Below are positions 26,714-35,599 of a stretch of DNA of 36,369 nucleotides, piece after piece. The notes beneath the pieces were generated by a model that worked only from the letters and a program-made list of their open reading frames with translations, was not told the DNA's origin and did no database searches. Source of the stretch: JBDZUZ01 sp040255445. Its GTDB lineage: Bacteria; Planctomycetota; Phycisphaerae; Phycisphaerales; UBA1924. Position numbers and translations under genes: made by a program. Numbering within the stretch: the first letter of the stretch is position 1; each line of letters begins with the position of its first letter. The stretch spans positions 1-36,369 of the forward strand of contig JBDZUZ010000017.1 of the NCBI GenBank assembly GCA_040255445.1, read 5' to 3'.

Positions 26714-27397
26714 ATGACCAACCCCGACCCGGGCCCGCATCGTCTGGCCGCCGCGACCCCTGCCGCCACCCTCGAGGCCCCGCCGAGCGTCCGGGACCTC
26801 CTGGGTCGTCTCGCGCCGGCGCGGCCGGTCGAGTTTCTGGCCCCGGGGTTGATCCGCACCGCCCGTCTTTCGATCCGGCCCCTCCGCGAGGCCGATCGGC
26901 CCGAGTTCATCCGCGTGGTCCGGCTCAGCCGGGCCAACCTCGAACCCTGGATCCCGCTCCACCGCGACGGCGAGTCGGATGAAGCGCTCTTCGAGCGGCA
27001 GCTCGAGATGACGCTGGTTGGGGACTCGAAAGGCACGGCCTGGCGCCGCATCGCGGTGCTCGACGACGGCCGCATCGCGGGCGCCGTGAACCTGAACGCC
27101 ATCAGCCGCGGTCTGGCGTGGGAGGCGGATACGGGCTGGTGGATCAGCAGCGATCAAACCAGACGCGGCCTGGGGATGGAAGCGGTGGGGGCGATGGCGG
27201 CGTTCGCGCTGCTCGACCTGCCCGCGGGCCTGGGGCTGCACGCGGTCAAGGCCGCGATCATGCCCGGCAACACCCCGAGCATCCGGCTCGCAACAGCGCT
27301 GGGGTTCCGCCGCATCGAGGGTCCGAACGTCTCGATCCGCATCCGCGGCGAGTGGGAGTTGCACGACCTCTATGTGCGGGCGTTGCATGAGGACTGA
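26714..27397 (+). CDS. GNAT N-acetyltransferase, RimJ/RimL-like
   Basis: A 227-residue protein. The frame is open to 26582, but the ATG at 26714 (MTNPDPGPHRLAA) is preferred, as the upstream part overlaps the terminator hairpin and has no family match. After a ~50-residue Pro/Ala-rich lead, the GNAT fold begins with 'LIRTARLSIRPLREADRPEFIRVV'. The acetyl-CoA loop is Q-T-R-R-G-L-G-M-E-A, with 'WISSDQ' before it and 'NTPSIRLATALGFRRIE' as the usual helix-strand end. This is the arrangement of RimJ/RimL-type enzymes, which acetylate protein N-termini or small amines in the cytoplasm; the acceptor is not evident. The stop codon lies inside the first unit of the inverted-repeat cluster that separates it from the convergent TolC-family gene. 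Confidence 0.88.
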   Translation: MTNPDPGPHRLAAATPAATLEAPPSVRDLLGRLAPARPVEFLAPGLIRTARLSIRPLREADRPEFIRVVRLSRANLEPWIPLHRDGESDEALFERQLEMTLVGDSKGTAWRRIAVLDDGRIAGAVNLNAISRGLAWEADTGWWISSDQTRRGLGMEAVGAMAAFALLDLPAGLGLHAVKAAIMPGNTPSIRLATALGFRRIEGPNVSIRIRGEWELHDLYVRALHED

Positions 27398-27480
27398 GTG
27401 CTGAGGACTAAGTGCTGAGGATTAAGTACTGCGGACACAGGACCGAGTGATTCAAACTCAGTCCTCAGCACTCAGTCCTC
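27389..27480. repeat. Tandem 14-bp units forming a long inverted repeat between convergent genes
   Basis: Three tandem units: GAGGACTGAGTGCT (27389-27402), GAGGACTAAGTGCT (27403-27416) and GAGGATTAAGTACT (27417-27430). The first two are matched by their reverse complement at 27456-27480 (24 of 25 positions), leaving a 42-nt loop. The left arm overlaps the acetyltransferase stop codon, and the right arm ends 10 nt from the TolC-family stop. Possible bidirectional terminator or mRNA-protecting hairpin; there is no T-run. Confidence 0.85.
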
Positions 27481-27489
27481 AGTCCTTCT

Positions 27490-29358
27490 TCACGGCAACG
27501 GCGCCGGATCCGGCGCATCCCCCGGCAGTTCGAGCTCCGCATCGATCGCCTCGCCGCCCATCCCCGGCAGCGGCAGGAACGATCCATCGCGCTCGACGCG
27601 CAGCTGGTCCGAAGCGAGCAGGTAGTTGAGCACCGCGTTGCGGAGCTGCGTGAGCGCCTGATCGCGCTGGTTCTCGGCATCGAGCAGGTCGTTCTCGGTA
27701 TCAACCAGCGTCTGCGGGTCGAGCAGGTCGGCGCGGAGCCGCTGGCCGCGGAGACGGCGGCGGTTGATCTCGACCTGTTGCTCGGCGAGCGTGAGCTGGA
27801 ATCGCGCGAGGTCGACGTTGCGGAGCGCGCTGCGCACATCCACGATGACGTTGTCGCGCTGCTGCTCGTAATCGCGCACCTGCTGCTCGAGACGGATCAT
27901 CGAGCTCTTGAGCTGCAGCCGCTCGATCTCGCGGTCGAGCGGGAGCGAGAGCGTGACGCCCGCGCTGTAGTTGAGATCCTCGCCGCTGAAGTTCAGCCCG
28001 CCCTCGCGGGCATCGGGGTCGGTCGGGACACCCACCCGCGCGTTGACATCAAGATCCGGCAGCAGGTCGTTGCGAGCGTTCGCGACGCCGCGGCGGGCGT
28101 CGCCGATGCGGTCGCGGGCGTTCTGCAGATCCAGCCGGTACTCGAGCGCGAGCTGCGTCGCCAGGTCCAGATCGATCTCCGGCTCGGGGATCTCGATGAT
28201 CGCATCGGAGATATCGATCGGCTGATCGAGCGGCAGGCCCAGGCGGATCTTGAACCGCTCGAGCTGCAGGATGTACTGCTCGCGCAGGCTCGACAGGCTC
28301 GCGATACCGCTGAGCACACGGTTCGCCGTGATGCTCTCCTCGAAGGCCTCGCGCCGGCCGGCCTCTACGAGCGCCGCGGTCGCACGCTGCAACTGCTGGA
28401 GGCTCGCGAGCTGACGCTCCTGGTTCACGATCCGCGCCTTGGTCTGCAGGAGCTGGAAGTAGTCGTTGGCGATGTCGACCAAGAGCCGCCGCCGGAAGCG
28501 CTCGAAGCTCCGCGCGGCGTAGATCGTGTTGCGTTCCGACTGGATCAAATCCTCGCGGGCCACCAGCCCCGCGCCGCGGAGCAGCGGCAGGTTGCCCGAG
28601 AGCGCGATCTCCGAAGACTGCCGGTACCGCCCGGTCGCCTGTTCACGCAGCTGTTCGGTCGCATCGAACACCCACGCGGCCTCGACCGAGCCGCCATACG
28701 GCAGCCGCTTGGTGGCGCGGAGCGTGTTGATCACCGAGAGCGCGTGGTCGAAACGCCCGTCGTCGCCGTCGCCGGCGATCTGCACCGTCGTGTCGTTGAA
28801 GAACCGCGGGCCCCACAGGTGCCGCTCGATCAGCAGGCGGATCGCGGTGAGGATGTACTCTTCTTCCGCCGACCGGAACTCACGGCTCGACCGCTGGAAA
28901 GTCCGCAGCGCCTCGGGCAGCGTGAGTTCGAGCGTGGGCGGGCCCAGGTCCGCGGCGGGGTCGCGGCCGGCGCCCGGCTCGGCCCCATCGACACCCGGCC
29001 CGCCGCTCATGCCATCGGCCTCGCCGACGGGCGCGCCGAACCGGCGGGCGTACCGCTCAAGCCGCGCGGCGACATCCCGTGCCTCGGATGCGGGTGTGAA
29101 GCTGAGCTCCGCCGCGGCGGGGTTGACGGTCTCGACATCGGTCGCCACATCCGCCCCGGTCCGCTCCACGCGGCCCTCCGCCCCGGGCTGCGTGGCCCCG
29201 GTCCGTGGGGCGACCGTGTTCTGCCCAACCGCCGCGGACCCCCGAACAAGCACCCGATCGATGCGTGTGTTCATGGATTCGGGGTCGGAGGAGCAGGCGG
29301 TGAGGGCGAGCAGTCCAGCTGCTGCGATGAACGTGCTCTGTAAGTGCTGTCGTGTCAA
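27490..29358 (-). CDS. TolC-family outer-membrane efflux lipoprotein
   Basis: A 622-residue protein. The start is a TTG at 29358, chosen because it is the only start that keeps the lipoprotein signal MTRQHLQSTFIAAAGLLALTAC, with lipid-modified Cys22 followed by SSD. A low-complexity periplasmic lead of ~120 residues precedes the outer-membrane efflux protein fold, about 145-600. Two long helical-hairpin repeats are visible: 'ERFRRRLLVDIANDYFQLLQTKARIVNQERQLASLQ' and 'YEQQRDNVIVDVRSALRNVDLARFQLTLAEQQVEINRRRL', with a Pro-Leu and strand boundary between them. This is the pattern of TolC/NodT-type channels, which join an inner-membrane pump through an adaptor. No pump or adaptor gene lies next to it in the window. 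It is divergent from the dockerin gene at 29585. Confidence 0.92.
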   Translation of the reverse strand: MTRQHLQSTFIAAAGLLALTACSSDPESMNTRIDRVLVRGSAAVGQNTVAPRTGATQPGAEGRVERTGADVATDVETVNPAAAELSFTPASEARDVAARLERYARRFGAPVGEADGMSGGPGVDGAEPGAGRDPAADLGPPTLELTLPEALRTFQRSSREFRSAEEEYILTAIRLLIERHLWGPRFFNDTTVQIAGDGDDGRFDHALSVINTLRATKRLPYGGSVEAAWVFDATEQLREQATGRYRQSSEIALSGNLPLLRGAGLVAREDLIQSERNTIYAARSFERFRRRLLVDIANDYFQLLQTKARIVNQERQLASLQQLQRATAALVEAGRREAFEESITANRVLSGIASLSSLREQYILQLERFKIRLGLPLDQPIDISDAIIEIPEPEIDLDLATQLALEYRLDLQNARDRIGDARRGVANARNDLLPDLDVNARVGVPTDPDAREGGLNFSGEDLNYSAGVTLSLPLDREIERLQLKSSMIRLEQQVRDYEQQRDNVIVDVRSALRNVDLARFQLTLAEQQVEINRRRLRGQRLRADLLDPQTLVDTENDLLDAENQRDQALTQLRNAVLNYLLASDQLRVERDGSFLPLPGMGGEAIDAELELPGDAPDPAPLP

Positions 29359-29530
29359 AATCTTGCGTCCAATTCCGTCGGTTGCTTGCGGGCGGATCGT
29401 CGGGATGGATGCAGTCTACCGGGGCCGCACATCCGCTGTCGCTGCTGCCTGAAGGACCGGCCGGTGCGCGTTTCCGGACGCTCTCTTCGGGGCCGGGCCG
29501 AGCGGGATTCATCGCCCTTGGATTCCGCCA

Positions 29531-29558
29531 TTGCACCCCTGCCCGCAGTCGCTACATT
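29531..29558 (+). promoter_or_regulatory. Putative sigma70-type promoter for the 29585 gene
   Basis: TTGCAC (29531-29536), 16-nt spacer, TACATT (29553-29558), giving a ~20-nt leader with AAGGGGAA as ribosome-binding site. Confidence 0.5.
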
Positions 29559-29584
29559 GCTGGCGCGACCAAGGGGAATTGACG

Positions 29585-32134
29585 ATGGCGATTTGTTCGA
29601 TGCGGCGGCCGCAGGGCAGCGGTCTAACACTGTGGCTCAGCCTGCTGATCCTTGCACTCGCCACGCCATGGAAAGCGGCTGGGCAGACCTGCGTCGAGTG
29701 GACGCCGCTCGTCGCAGATGCCGCACCCGCACCACTCAAGAAGTGCGGGATGTGGGATCCGGACGGTGAGGGTCCCAGGTCTCAATTGCTTGTAGTTGCA
29801 GGCTCTCCAAGCTTCATCGGTGGAATCGCCGCATCCGGGATTGCGGTCCGGAACGAGAACGGGCAATGGGAAGGGCTCGGCGGTGGAATCGTGGCCAACG
29901 ACGTCGACGCGATTGAAAGCGGGGCCGACGGGAGTCTGTTTGTCGCAGGTGACATCCAGAGTGCGGGTGGTCAGCCGGTGAATCGCGTTGCCCGGTGGGA
30001 CGGTTCACAATGGCATGCGTTGGGCCTGGCTATGAATGGGCGAGTTCGTGCTCTGCAGCGCATGCCCAACGGCGACATTATCGCCGCGGGTGATTTCACT
30101 TGGGCGGGAACTGTCGCGGCGAACCGTGTCGCACGCTGGGACGGGACACGTTGGTGGAGCTTGGGCAGCGGGATCAATGGATCGGTGCGCGCTCTATGTG
30201 TGACTGATGAGGGCGTCTTGCTCGCGGGGGGGCAGTTCACGACCGCCGGTGGTACTCCGGTGCAGGGGATTGCTCAGTGGAACGGCGCCGAGTGGTTGGC
30301 ATCGGGTGCCGTCGTGCAACCGGGGGGGAGGGTCAATGCGTTGCTGAAGGCGTCCGACGGGTCTATTTACGCGGGAGGCAGCATTGCGAGAGGCCCTTCA
30401 AACCAGTGGGATCACCAACTGGCGCGCTATGTCAACGGAGTCTGGACGGTCGTGCCCGAGGTTGTGATCGGCGACGTTCTCGCTTTGGCCGAACTACCCG
30501 GTGGCCGCCTTGTGATAGGCGGAGACCTTTCCTGGATTGACGGCGTGCGAATTTATGAGCTCGCGATCCGGTCGAACGGACAGTGGCAGGCGCTGCCGCC
30601 CATCACTAACAATATTAGAGCAATGTGCATAGACGCCGATGGGCGATTGGCCATTGCCGGCGACTTCCAATCATGCGGGAAGCGCAATCTGCTCCGCTTG
30701 ATGCCATGGGGATGGGACGACTACATCACGGGGATCAACAATCAAGTCTCGGCCATTCTCGCTGTCAGTAGCGATGAAGTCTACATCGGCGGCCCCTTCT
30801 TTTCGTTCGAGCGTCTGTGCGTGGGAAACCTCGTACATTGGGATGGGACCCGATGGAACCCGCTCGGCGACGGGATCAGTGGGCGCACAGCCCCATCAGT
30901 TACGAAGATACTCAAGATGCCCGATGGTGACCTTGTGGTTCTGGGTCGCTTCGACTACGCCGGTCGCGAAGTTGTGAACTCCGTAGCGAGGTGGAATGGA
31001 AGCGACTGGCATGCCTTCGGAAACCAGGTTCTCAACTTCGATCATCCCGGCACGATTCGTTCGGGGGTGTTTCTGCCCAATGGCGATCTGGTGGTTTGCG
31101 GCGTATTCACTTTCAACGACCGGGATTGGATGAGGGTCGCGCGGTGGAACGGCTCCGAGTGGATCGACCTGCGGCCACCCGTCGAGATCGGCGAAGTCTC
31201 CAATGTCGCGGTATTGCCAAGCGGAGACCTTGTCGCGCAGGGTCGCTTCGGAACGTCTCCCAATTATACTTGGCTTCAGCGCTGGGATGGGCAGAATTGG
31301 ACAGCGGTGAACTGGCCCATCTCTGGTTCCACTCCCAGAATAATCACAACTCTCAATGATGGCGATCTCGTGCTCGGGGGCGGCCCCCTTGAGATTGTGC
31401 GATGGGATGGCGTCACGTGGGAGATCATTCCGCCACCGCCAAGCGTGGTCGGTAATATTTATTCCATTGACGAGTTACCGAACGGCGAGTGGCTCGTTGC
31501 CACGAACAATGGCGTTTGGCGCTTGAGTGTTCATGGATGGCGTCCGGTAGAGGAATCGCAACCACGACGTTCCGACATCTTATCGGTTATTCCCGGGACC
31601 GAGAGTTTTCTTGTGGTGGACAACGGGAGCGTTAGTTACGGCGGAGGCTTATTCCTCCGTGGCCTGTATCTGGGCCGCATTACAGGCGATGCCATCCGCA
31701 TCGAGCAGCAGCCGGTGCCGCCTCTGCAGGGGTGTACCGCGATCGGCATAGACCTCACCGTGATTGCTTCTGGTACAGGACCGATCTCCTACCGCTGGAA
31801 GCGCAGCGGATTCTTCATCGATCCCGAGACCAATCCCTCGGCAGCCACGTCGACCTTGCGCGTCACCTCATTGAACACCGGCTCGAATATCTTCTCGTGC
31901 GAGATCACCGGACCCTGCGGAGCAGTGACCACCCCCGACTACATCGTCGGCGGCCGCACCTCAGGAGCAGTTTGCTGCCGCGCCGACTGGGACCGCTCCG
32001 GCGGTGTCGATGGCGACGACATCGCCGCGTTCTTCGAGGACTGGCAGATGGGCGAGGCCGACATCGACCAGTCCGGCGGCACCGATGGCGACGACATCGC
32101 CTTCTTCTTCACCCGCTGGCAGGCTGGGTGCTGA
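29585..32134 (+). CDS. Secreted WDG-repeat (propeller-like) protein with GC-type dockerin module
   Basis: An 849-residue protein. The frame opens at a TTG at 29531, but the ATG at 29585 follows AAGGGGAA and gives a normal signal peptide (SGLTLWLSLLILALATPWKAAGQ). About fourteen propeller-like repeats follow ('VARWDGSQWHALGLAMNGRVRALQRMPNGDIIAAGDF...'), then an Ig-like segment (~720-795, with SYRWKRSG and CEITGPCGA). The module CRADWDRSGGVDGDD ends TRWQAGC, with Thr in place of Glu before RWQ. Its build (propeller-like repeats, Ig-like, module) matches the partial gene at the left window edge. It lies 5 kb outside the main island, beside unrelated housekeeping-type genes. Surface display is inferred; the ligand is unknown. 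Confidence 0.9.
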   Translation: MAICSMRRPQGSGLTLWLSLLILALATPWKAAGQTCVEWTPLVADAAPAPLKKCGMWDPDGEGPRSQLLVVAGSPSFIGGIAASGIAVRNENGQWEGLGGGIVANDVDAIESGADGSLFVAGDIQSAGGQPVNRVARWDGSQWHALGLAMNGRVRALQRMPNGDIIAAGDFTWAGTVAANRVARWDGTRWWSLGSGINGSVRALCVTDEGVLLAGGQFTTAGGTPVQGIAQWNGAEWLASGAVVQPGGRVNALLKASDGSIYAGGSIARGPSNQWDHQLARYVNGVWTVVPEVVIGDVLALAELPGGRLVIGGDLSWIDGVRIYELAIRSNGQWQALPPITNNIRAMCIDADGRLAIAGDFQSCGKRNLLRLMPWGWDDYITGINNQVSAILAVSSDEVYIGGPFFSFERLCVGNLVHWDGTRWNPLGDGISGRTAPSVTKILKMPDGDLVVLGRFDYAGREVVNSVARWNGSDWHAFGNQVLNFDHPGTIRSGVFLPNGDLVVCGVFTFNDRDWMRVARWNGSEWIDLRPPVEIGEVSNVAVLPSGDLVAQGRFGTSPNYTWLQRWDGQNWTAVNWPISGSTPRIITTLNDGDLVLGGGPLEIVRWDGVTWEIIPPPPSVVGNIYSIDELPNGEWLVATNNGVWRLSVHGWRPVEESQPRRSDILSVIPGTESFLVVDNGSVSYGGGLFLRGLYLGRITGDAIRIEQQPVPPLQGCTAIGIDLTVIASGTGPISYRWKRSGFFIDPETNPSAATSTLRVTSLNTGSNIFSCEITGPCGAVTTPDYIVGGRTSGAVCCRADWDRSGGVDGDDIAAFFEDWQMGEADIDQSGGTDGDDIAFFFTRWQAGC

Positions 32135-32534
32135 GAGCTCCCTCCGTCCCGTTCGGGCCCGCCAATTCCGGGGATTCCGGCGCGGACAGTTCCGGTGCAC
32201 GTTCGCCCCAGCAAGGTCCTAAAACGCGCAGCCGGCGCGGTTTCCTTCGGCCGCCCGCCTCCGGCCGAGACGCACCGACGTCAGCGCGGCCCACGCCGTG
32301 CAAAGTGCTTATTCACAGTTACTTATGAAGAACTAAACGCCGCCGCCCGCCCTCGCGGCCGCGCTGCACCCCCGCCCCGCCCCTCCCGCCGCAACCCCCG
32401 CCTGTTGCAACCACCTTTGTCCACATCTATTCTTGGCCCCTTGGAACCGAGCGGCCCCGCTCGTCCGCGCGGTGCGACCGCCCAAGCCGGGGTACCCGCA
32501 TAACCACCCGCTTCGCTGGGAGGACGCTCTCCCG
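32135..32534. other. 400-nt intergenic region
   Basis: No gene is seen. An AT-richer patch at 32301-32337 includes TTATTCACA (32309-32317), and a second DnaA-box-like TTGTCCACA lies at 32417-32425; two boxes 100 nt apart do not make an origin. A C-rich tract fills 32340-32400, and the promoter for the next gene lies at 32405-32433. Confidence 0.6.
32405..32433 (+). promoter_or_regulatory. Putative sigma70-type promoter for the GH35-like gene
   Basis: TTGCAA (32405-32410), 17-nt spacer, TATTCT (32428-32433). The leader would be about 95 nt, to the ATG at 32535. Confidence 0.5.
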
Positions 32535-35306
32535 ATGCCTTCAGTCACACACGACGGTCGCAGTTTCATGCTCGACGGCCGCCGCATCTGGCTCGCCGCC
32601 GGCGAGATCCACTACGCGCGCCTCACCCGCCCGGCATGGGCCGACCACATACACGCCGCGAAGCTCGCCGGCCTGAACACGGTCGTCACGCCCGTCTTCT
32701 GGAACCGGCACGAGCCCCGCCCCGGCTCCTTCGACTTCACAGGCGACAACGACCTCCGCGCCTTCGTCGAGCTGGTCGGCAAGGCCGGGATGCACTGCGT
32801 CCTCAAGCTCGGCCCCTTCATTGATGCCGAGTGGGACCTGGGCGGCCTCCCCGCCTGGCTGCTGCAGATGCCCAACGTGGCCCTGCGCACCGCCAACCAG
32901 GTCTTCCTCGAGGCCTGCTCGCGCTACATCACCGCCGTCTCGGACCAAGTCCGCTCGCTCCAGGTCACCGCGCCCGGCCAGGGCGGCCCGATCCTGATGC
33001 TGCAGTGCGAGACCGCCTGGACCTGCGGCAAGGAAGACCTCGCGCAGTCCTATCTGGGCGAGCTGCTCCGGTACTTCCGCGAGGCCGGGCTGAATGTCCC
33101 GGTCATCAACTCCAACAACCTTTGGCAATCGATCGAGGGCCAGATCGATGGCTGGTCGGGCACCGGGCAGATGCTGGCGACGATGCGCCAGCTCGCAACG
33201 GTCCGCCCCACGCAGCCGCGGATCGTGATCGAGTTCCCGATCGGTTCCACGGCGATCTGGGGCCGCGAGCCCGAGCCGGCGATGTCCACGCCCGCGCTCG
33301 TCCGCCGCATGGCCGAGATCCTCGCCGGCGGGGGCCAGTTCAACGTCACGCCCTTCAGCGGCGGGCGAAACTTCGGCTTCTGGCCCGGCCGGCTGCCCGA
33401 ATCGCTCGACCTCTTCGCGACCAGCGAATTCGGCAAGGACGCGGCGGTCACCGAGACCGCCAAGCCGGCCGCGTCGCACGCCGCGGTCCGCCGCATCGCG
33501 CACCTGGCCTCGCGTTTCGGCCGCGTCTTCGCGAACCTCGATCCATCCTTCCAGCCCATCGCGATCGACCCCGAGAGCTTCGGGGACGATGCCGCCGGGG
33601 CCGCGGGCGGTGGGAGCTCGAAGAAGTCCAAGTCCGCCAACGGCAACGGCCGCATCTCGATCGTCAACGCCTCGGGGTCGCAGGGCTCGGTCGCGTTCCT
33701 GTTTGCGGATCCCGCGGCGGGCCACGCGCAGACGACGCTGCTCCTGCCCGATGGCTCGACCCTCCCGGTCACGATCGGCGATCAGGGCGTGGCGTGGTGC
33801 CTGTTTGATGTGCACCTGGGCGGCCGCGCCAACCTGGATTACTCAAACCTCAACGCCTTCGCCACGCTCGGCTCGGTCTTCATCGCCTACGGCCCCGCGG
33901 GCGCCCGCGGCATGATCTCGATCAACGGCTCGCCGCTGGATGTCGAGGTCCCCGGCGGCAAGACGCCGCTCGCCGTCGAGCACGAGGGGCTCACCATCGT
34001 CATCGCGAACGAAGAGCAGATCGATTCGATCTTCGTCGCCGATGATGCCGTGTACCTGGGCGTCTCGGGCGTCTCGCCCAAGGGCGAGGTCTCGACCCCG
34101 GCGGGCACGCGGCAGTACTCGCGGATCACGCCCGATGGCAAGATCCACGCCCTGACCGACAACTCCCGCACCTCGCACGCCGGCCGCAAGGTCAAGCAGG
34201 GCGACTGGGAGACGGCGACCGCCGAGGACTACCAGAACGGTGTGTCCGCGCGGTACGCCTCGGTCACCGGCCCCGCGGACCTCGCGCTGCTCGGCTGCCC
34301 GCACGGCTACGGCTGGTACCGCATCACGCTCACCGGCACCGCCGGCCGCAAGAAGGTCATGGCGCCGATGAGCGGCGACCGCCTGCAGTTCTTCATGGAC
34401 GGCGACTCGATCGGCACCATGGGCGTCGGCCCCGGCGCCGGCGCCGAGCTCACGCTCCCGCTCAAGAAGGCCGCGCAGCAGCTGGTGATCCTCGCGGACA
34501 ACATGGGCCGCTTCTGCGGCGGCATCAACCTGGGCGAAAAGAAGGGCCTGTTCGGCGACCTCTACGAGGTCTCGCCGCTCAAGCTCGCCAAGCCCAAGGT
34601 GCAGGCGGGCGACCCGATCGACCTGCTCAACTTCCGCAAGCCCTTGTGGGAAATGAGCGAGGGCGATACGACGTCGCCGGACCGGCTCACCTGGCAGTTC
34701 ATGCACCGCCGCAAGACGCCGCTGATCGTCTCGATCGCGACGCCGCCGGCGCACGGCATCCTGATTCTGAACGATGAACCGCTGACGGCGTTTGATCGTT
34801 CCGGCCCGGACCGCATTGTGCTCACCAGCGAGCAGCTGCGTCAGGGCAAGAACGTGCTGCAGATCGCGCTGGTCAGCGATGTGCACGAGCAGGCCGACAT
34901 GGACCGCCTGGGCGATGCGCTGACGATCCACGAGGCGGTGAACTCGCTGACCGAGAAGTCGGAGATGGCGTTCGCCAAGTGGGAGCCGCCGACGGCCTCG
35001 CAGTTCGCCGCGCCGGCCAAGTCGGTGCCCGCCGGGCCGCGCTGGTGGCGGTGCACCTTCTCGGGCGGCGAAGCGCCGGATGCCACGGTGGTCTTCGAGC
35101 CCGTGGGCATGACCAAGGGCGAGGTGTTTCTCAACGGCCGCCACCTGGCGCGGTACTTCACAGCAACGCCCGATGGCAAGAAGGTCCCGCCCACCGAGCG
35201 GATCATCCTGCCCAACGCGTGGCTGAACAGCAGCGGCGAGAACACGCTGATGATCTTCGACGAGCACGGCGCCAACCCGGGCAAGACAAAGCTCGATGTG
35301 GAGTGA
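32535..35306 (+). CDS. GH35-like glycoside hydrolase (beta-galactosidase-like) with altered active-site motif
   Basis: A 923-residue protein. The ATG at 32535 (MPSVTHDG) starts directly at the conserved N-terminal strand; the open frame upstream shows no family match. No signal peptide, so cytoplasmic by this start. The TIM barrel (~1-340) has GH35 landmarks: AAGEIHYARL, AKLAGLNTVVTPVFWNRHEP, LKLGPFIDAEWDLGGLPAWLL. At the acid/base position the family usually has Q-V-E-N-E-Y; here it is Q-C-E-T-A-W (158-162), so the expected catalytic Glu is Ala161. The nucleophile motif appears as IEFPIGS (Glu233). A short Ser/Lys/Gly/Asn linker (~355-370) leads to beta-sandwich domains, ending in a galactose-binding-like jelly roll (VFLNGRHLARYF, ILPNAWL). 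It may be inactive on classical substrates, or use another acid. Confidence 0.85.
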   Translation: MPSVTHDGRSFMLDGRRIWLAAGEIHYARLTRPAWADHIHAAKLAGLNTVVTPVFWNRHEPRPGSFDFTGDNDLRAFVELVGKAGMHCVLKLGPFIDAEWDLGGLPAWLLQMPNVALRTANQVFLEACSRYITAVSDQVRSLQVTAPGQGGPILMLQCETAWTCGKEDLAQSYLGELLRYFREAGLNVPVINSNNLWQSIEGQIDGWSGTGQMLATMRQLATVRPTQPRIVIEFPIGSTAIWGREPEPAMSTPALVRRMAEILAGGGQFNVTPFSGGRNFGFWPGRLPESLDLFATSEFGKDAAVTETAKPAASHAAVRRIAHLASRFGRVFANLDPSFQPIAIDPESFGDDAAGAAGGGSSKKSKSANGNGRISIVNASGSQGSVAFLFADPAAGHAQTTLLLPDGSTLPVTIGDQGVAWCLFDVHLGGRANLDYSNLNAFATLGSVFIAYGPAGARGMISINGSPLDVEVPGGKTPLAVEHEGLTIVIANEEQIDSIFVADDAVYLGVSGVSPKGEVSTPAGTRQYSRITPDGKIHALTDNSRTSHAGRKVKQGDWETATAEDYQNGVSARYASVTGPADLALLGCPHGYGWYRITLTGTAGRKKVMAPMSGDRLQFFMDGDSIGTMGVGPGAGAELTLPLKKAAQQLVILADNMGRFCGGINLGEKKGLFGDLYEVSPLKLAKPKVQAGDPIDLLNFRKPLWEMSEGDTTSPDRLTWQFMHRRKTPLIVSIATPPAHGILILNDEPLTAFDRSGPDRIVLTSEQLRQGKNVLQIALVSDVHEQADMDRLGDALTIHEAVNSLTEKSEMAFAKWEPPTASQFAAPAKSVPAGPRWWRCTFSGGEAPDATVVFEPVGMTKGEVFLNGRHLARYFTATPDGKKVPPTERIILPNAWLNSSGENTLMIFDEHGANPGKTKLDVE

Positions 35307-35313
35307 TGAGTAG

Positions 35314-35585
35314 CCCCACTCTCCGAGTGGGGTAGTTCCTTGCCTTTGTGCCTTGGGTACCCCCACGCTCCGCGTGGGGGGTCTCCTGGGTACCGCCACG
35401 CTCCGAGTGGCGCGGCCTTGTGCGGCTCCACGCACCGCTCGTTTGCCTTCATACCTGTCCCCTCCGGCGATCATCCCGCGCGAGCGCCGATAGGCTGTAG
35501 TTCGTGCGCTCCGTACCACTCGGAGCGTGGTGGTACCCAAAGGCAGCGAAGGCGAAGACACCCCACTCGGAGAGTGGGGGTACCC
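35314..35585. repeat. Cluster of five palindromic repeats, two composite ~67-bp units in inverted orientation
   Basis: Hairpins are at 35314-35332 (CCCCACTCTCCGAGTGGGG), 35360-35380, 35394-35412, 35513-35533 and 35561-35579. All have a core of CCAC-[GT]-CTCCG-[AC]-GTGG or its complement, often preceded by GGGTACC. The pair at 35314-35380 (19-nt hairpin, 27-nt linker with GCCTT.GGGTAC, second hairpin) recurs in reverse orientation at 35579-35513 with identical spacing. This is a REP/BIME-like layout. The region 35307-35599 has no gene. Confidence 0.85.
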
Positions 35586-35599
35586 AAGGCAGGAAAGAC

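Noticed and set aside
27389..27430. CRISPR array
   Set aside because: The repeats are 14 bp and directly abutting, without spacers, and no cas genes are present.
2181..32134. A classical cellulosome cluster
   Set aside because: No cohesin or scaffoldin and only one GH-like gene, which lacks the module; the dockerin-bearing proteins are mostly non-enzymatic repeats.
32309..32425. Replication origin suggested by two DnaA-box-like sequences
   Set aside because: Only two boxes, 100 nt apart and one with a mismatch, with no dnaA/dnaN neighbours and no DNA-unwinding region.
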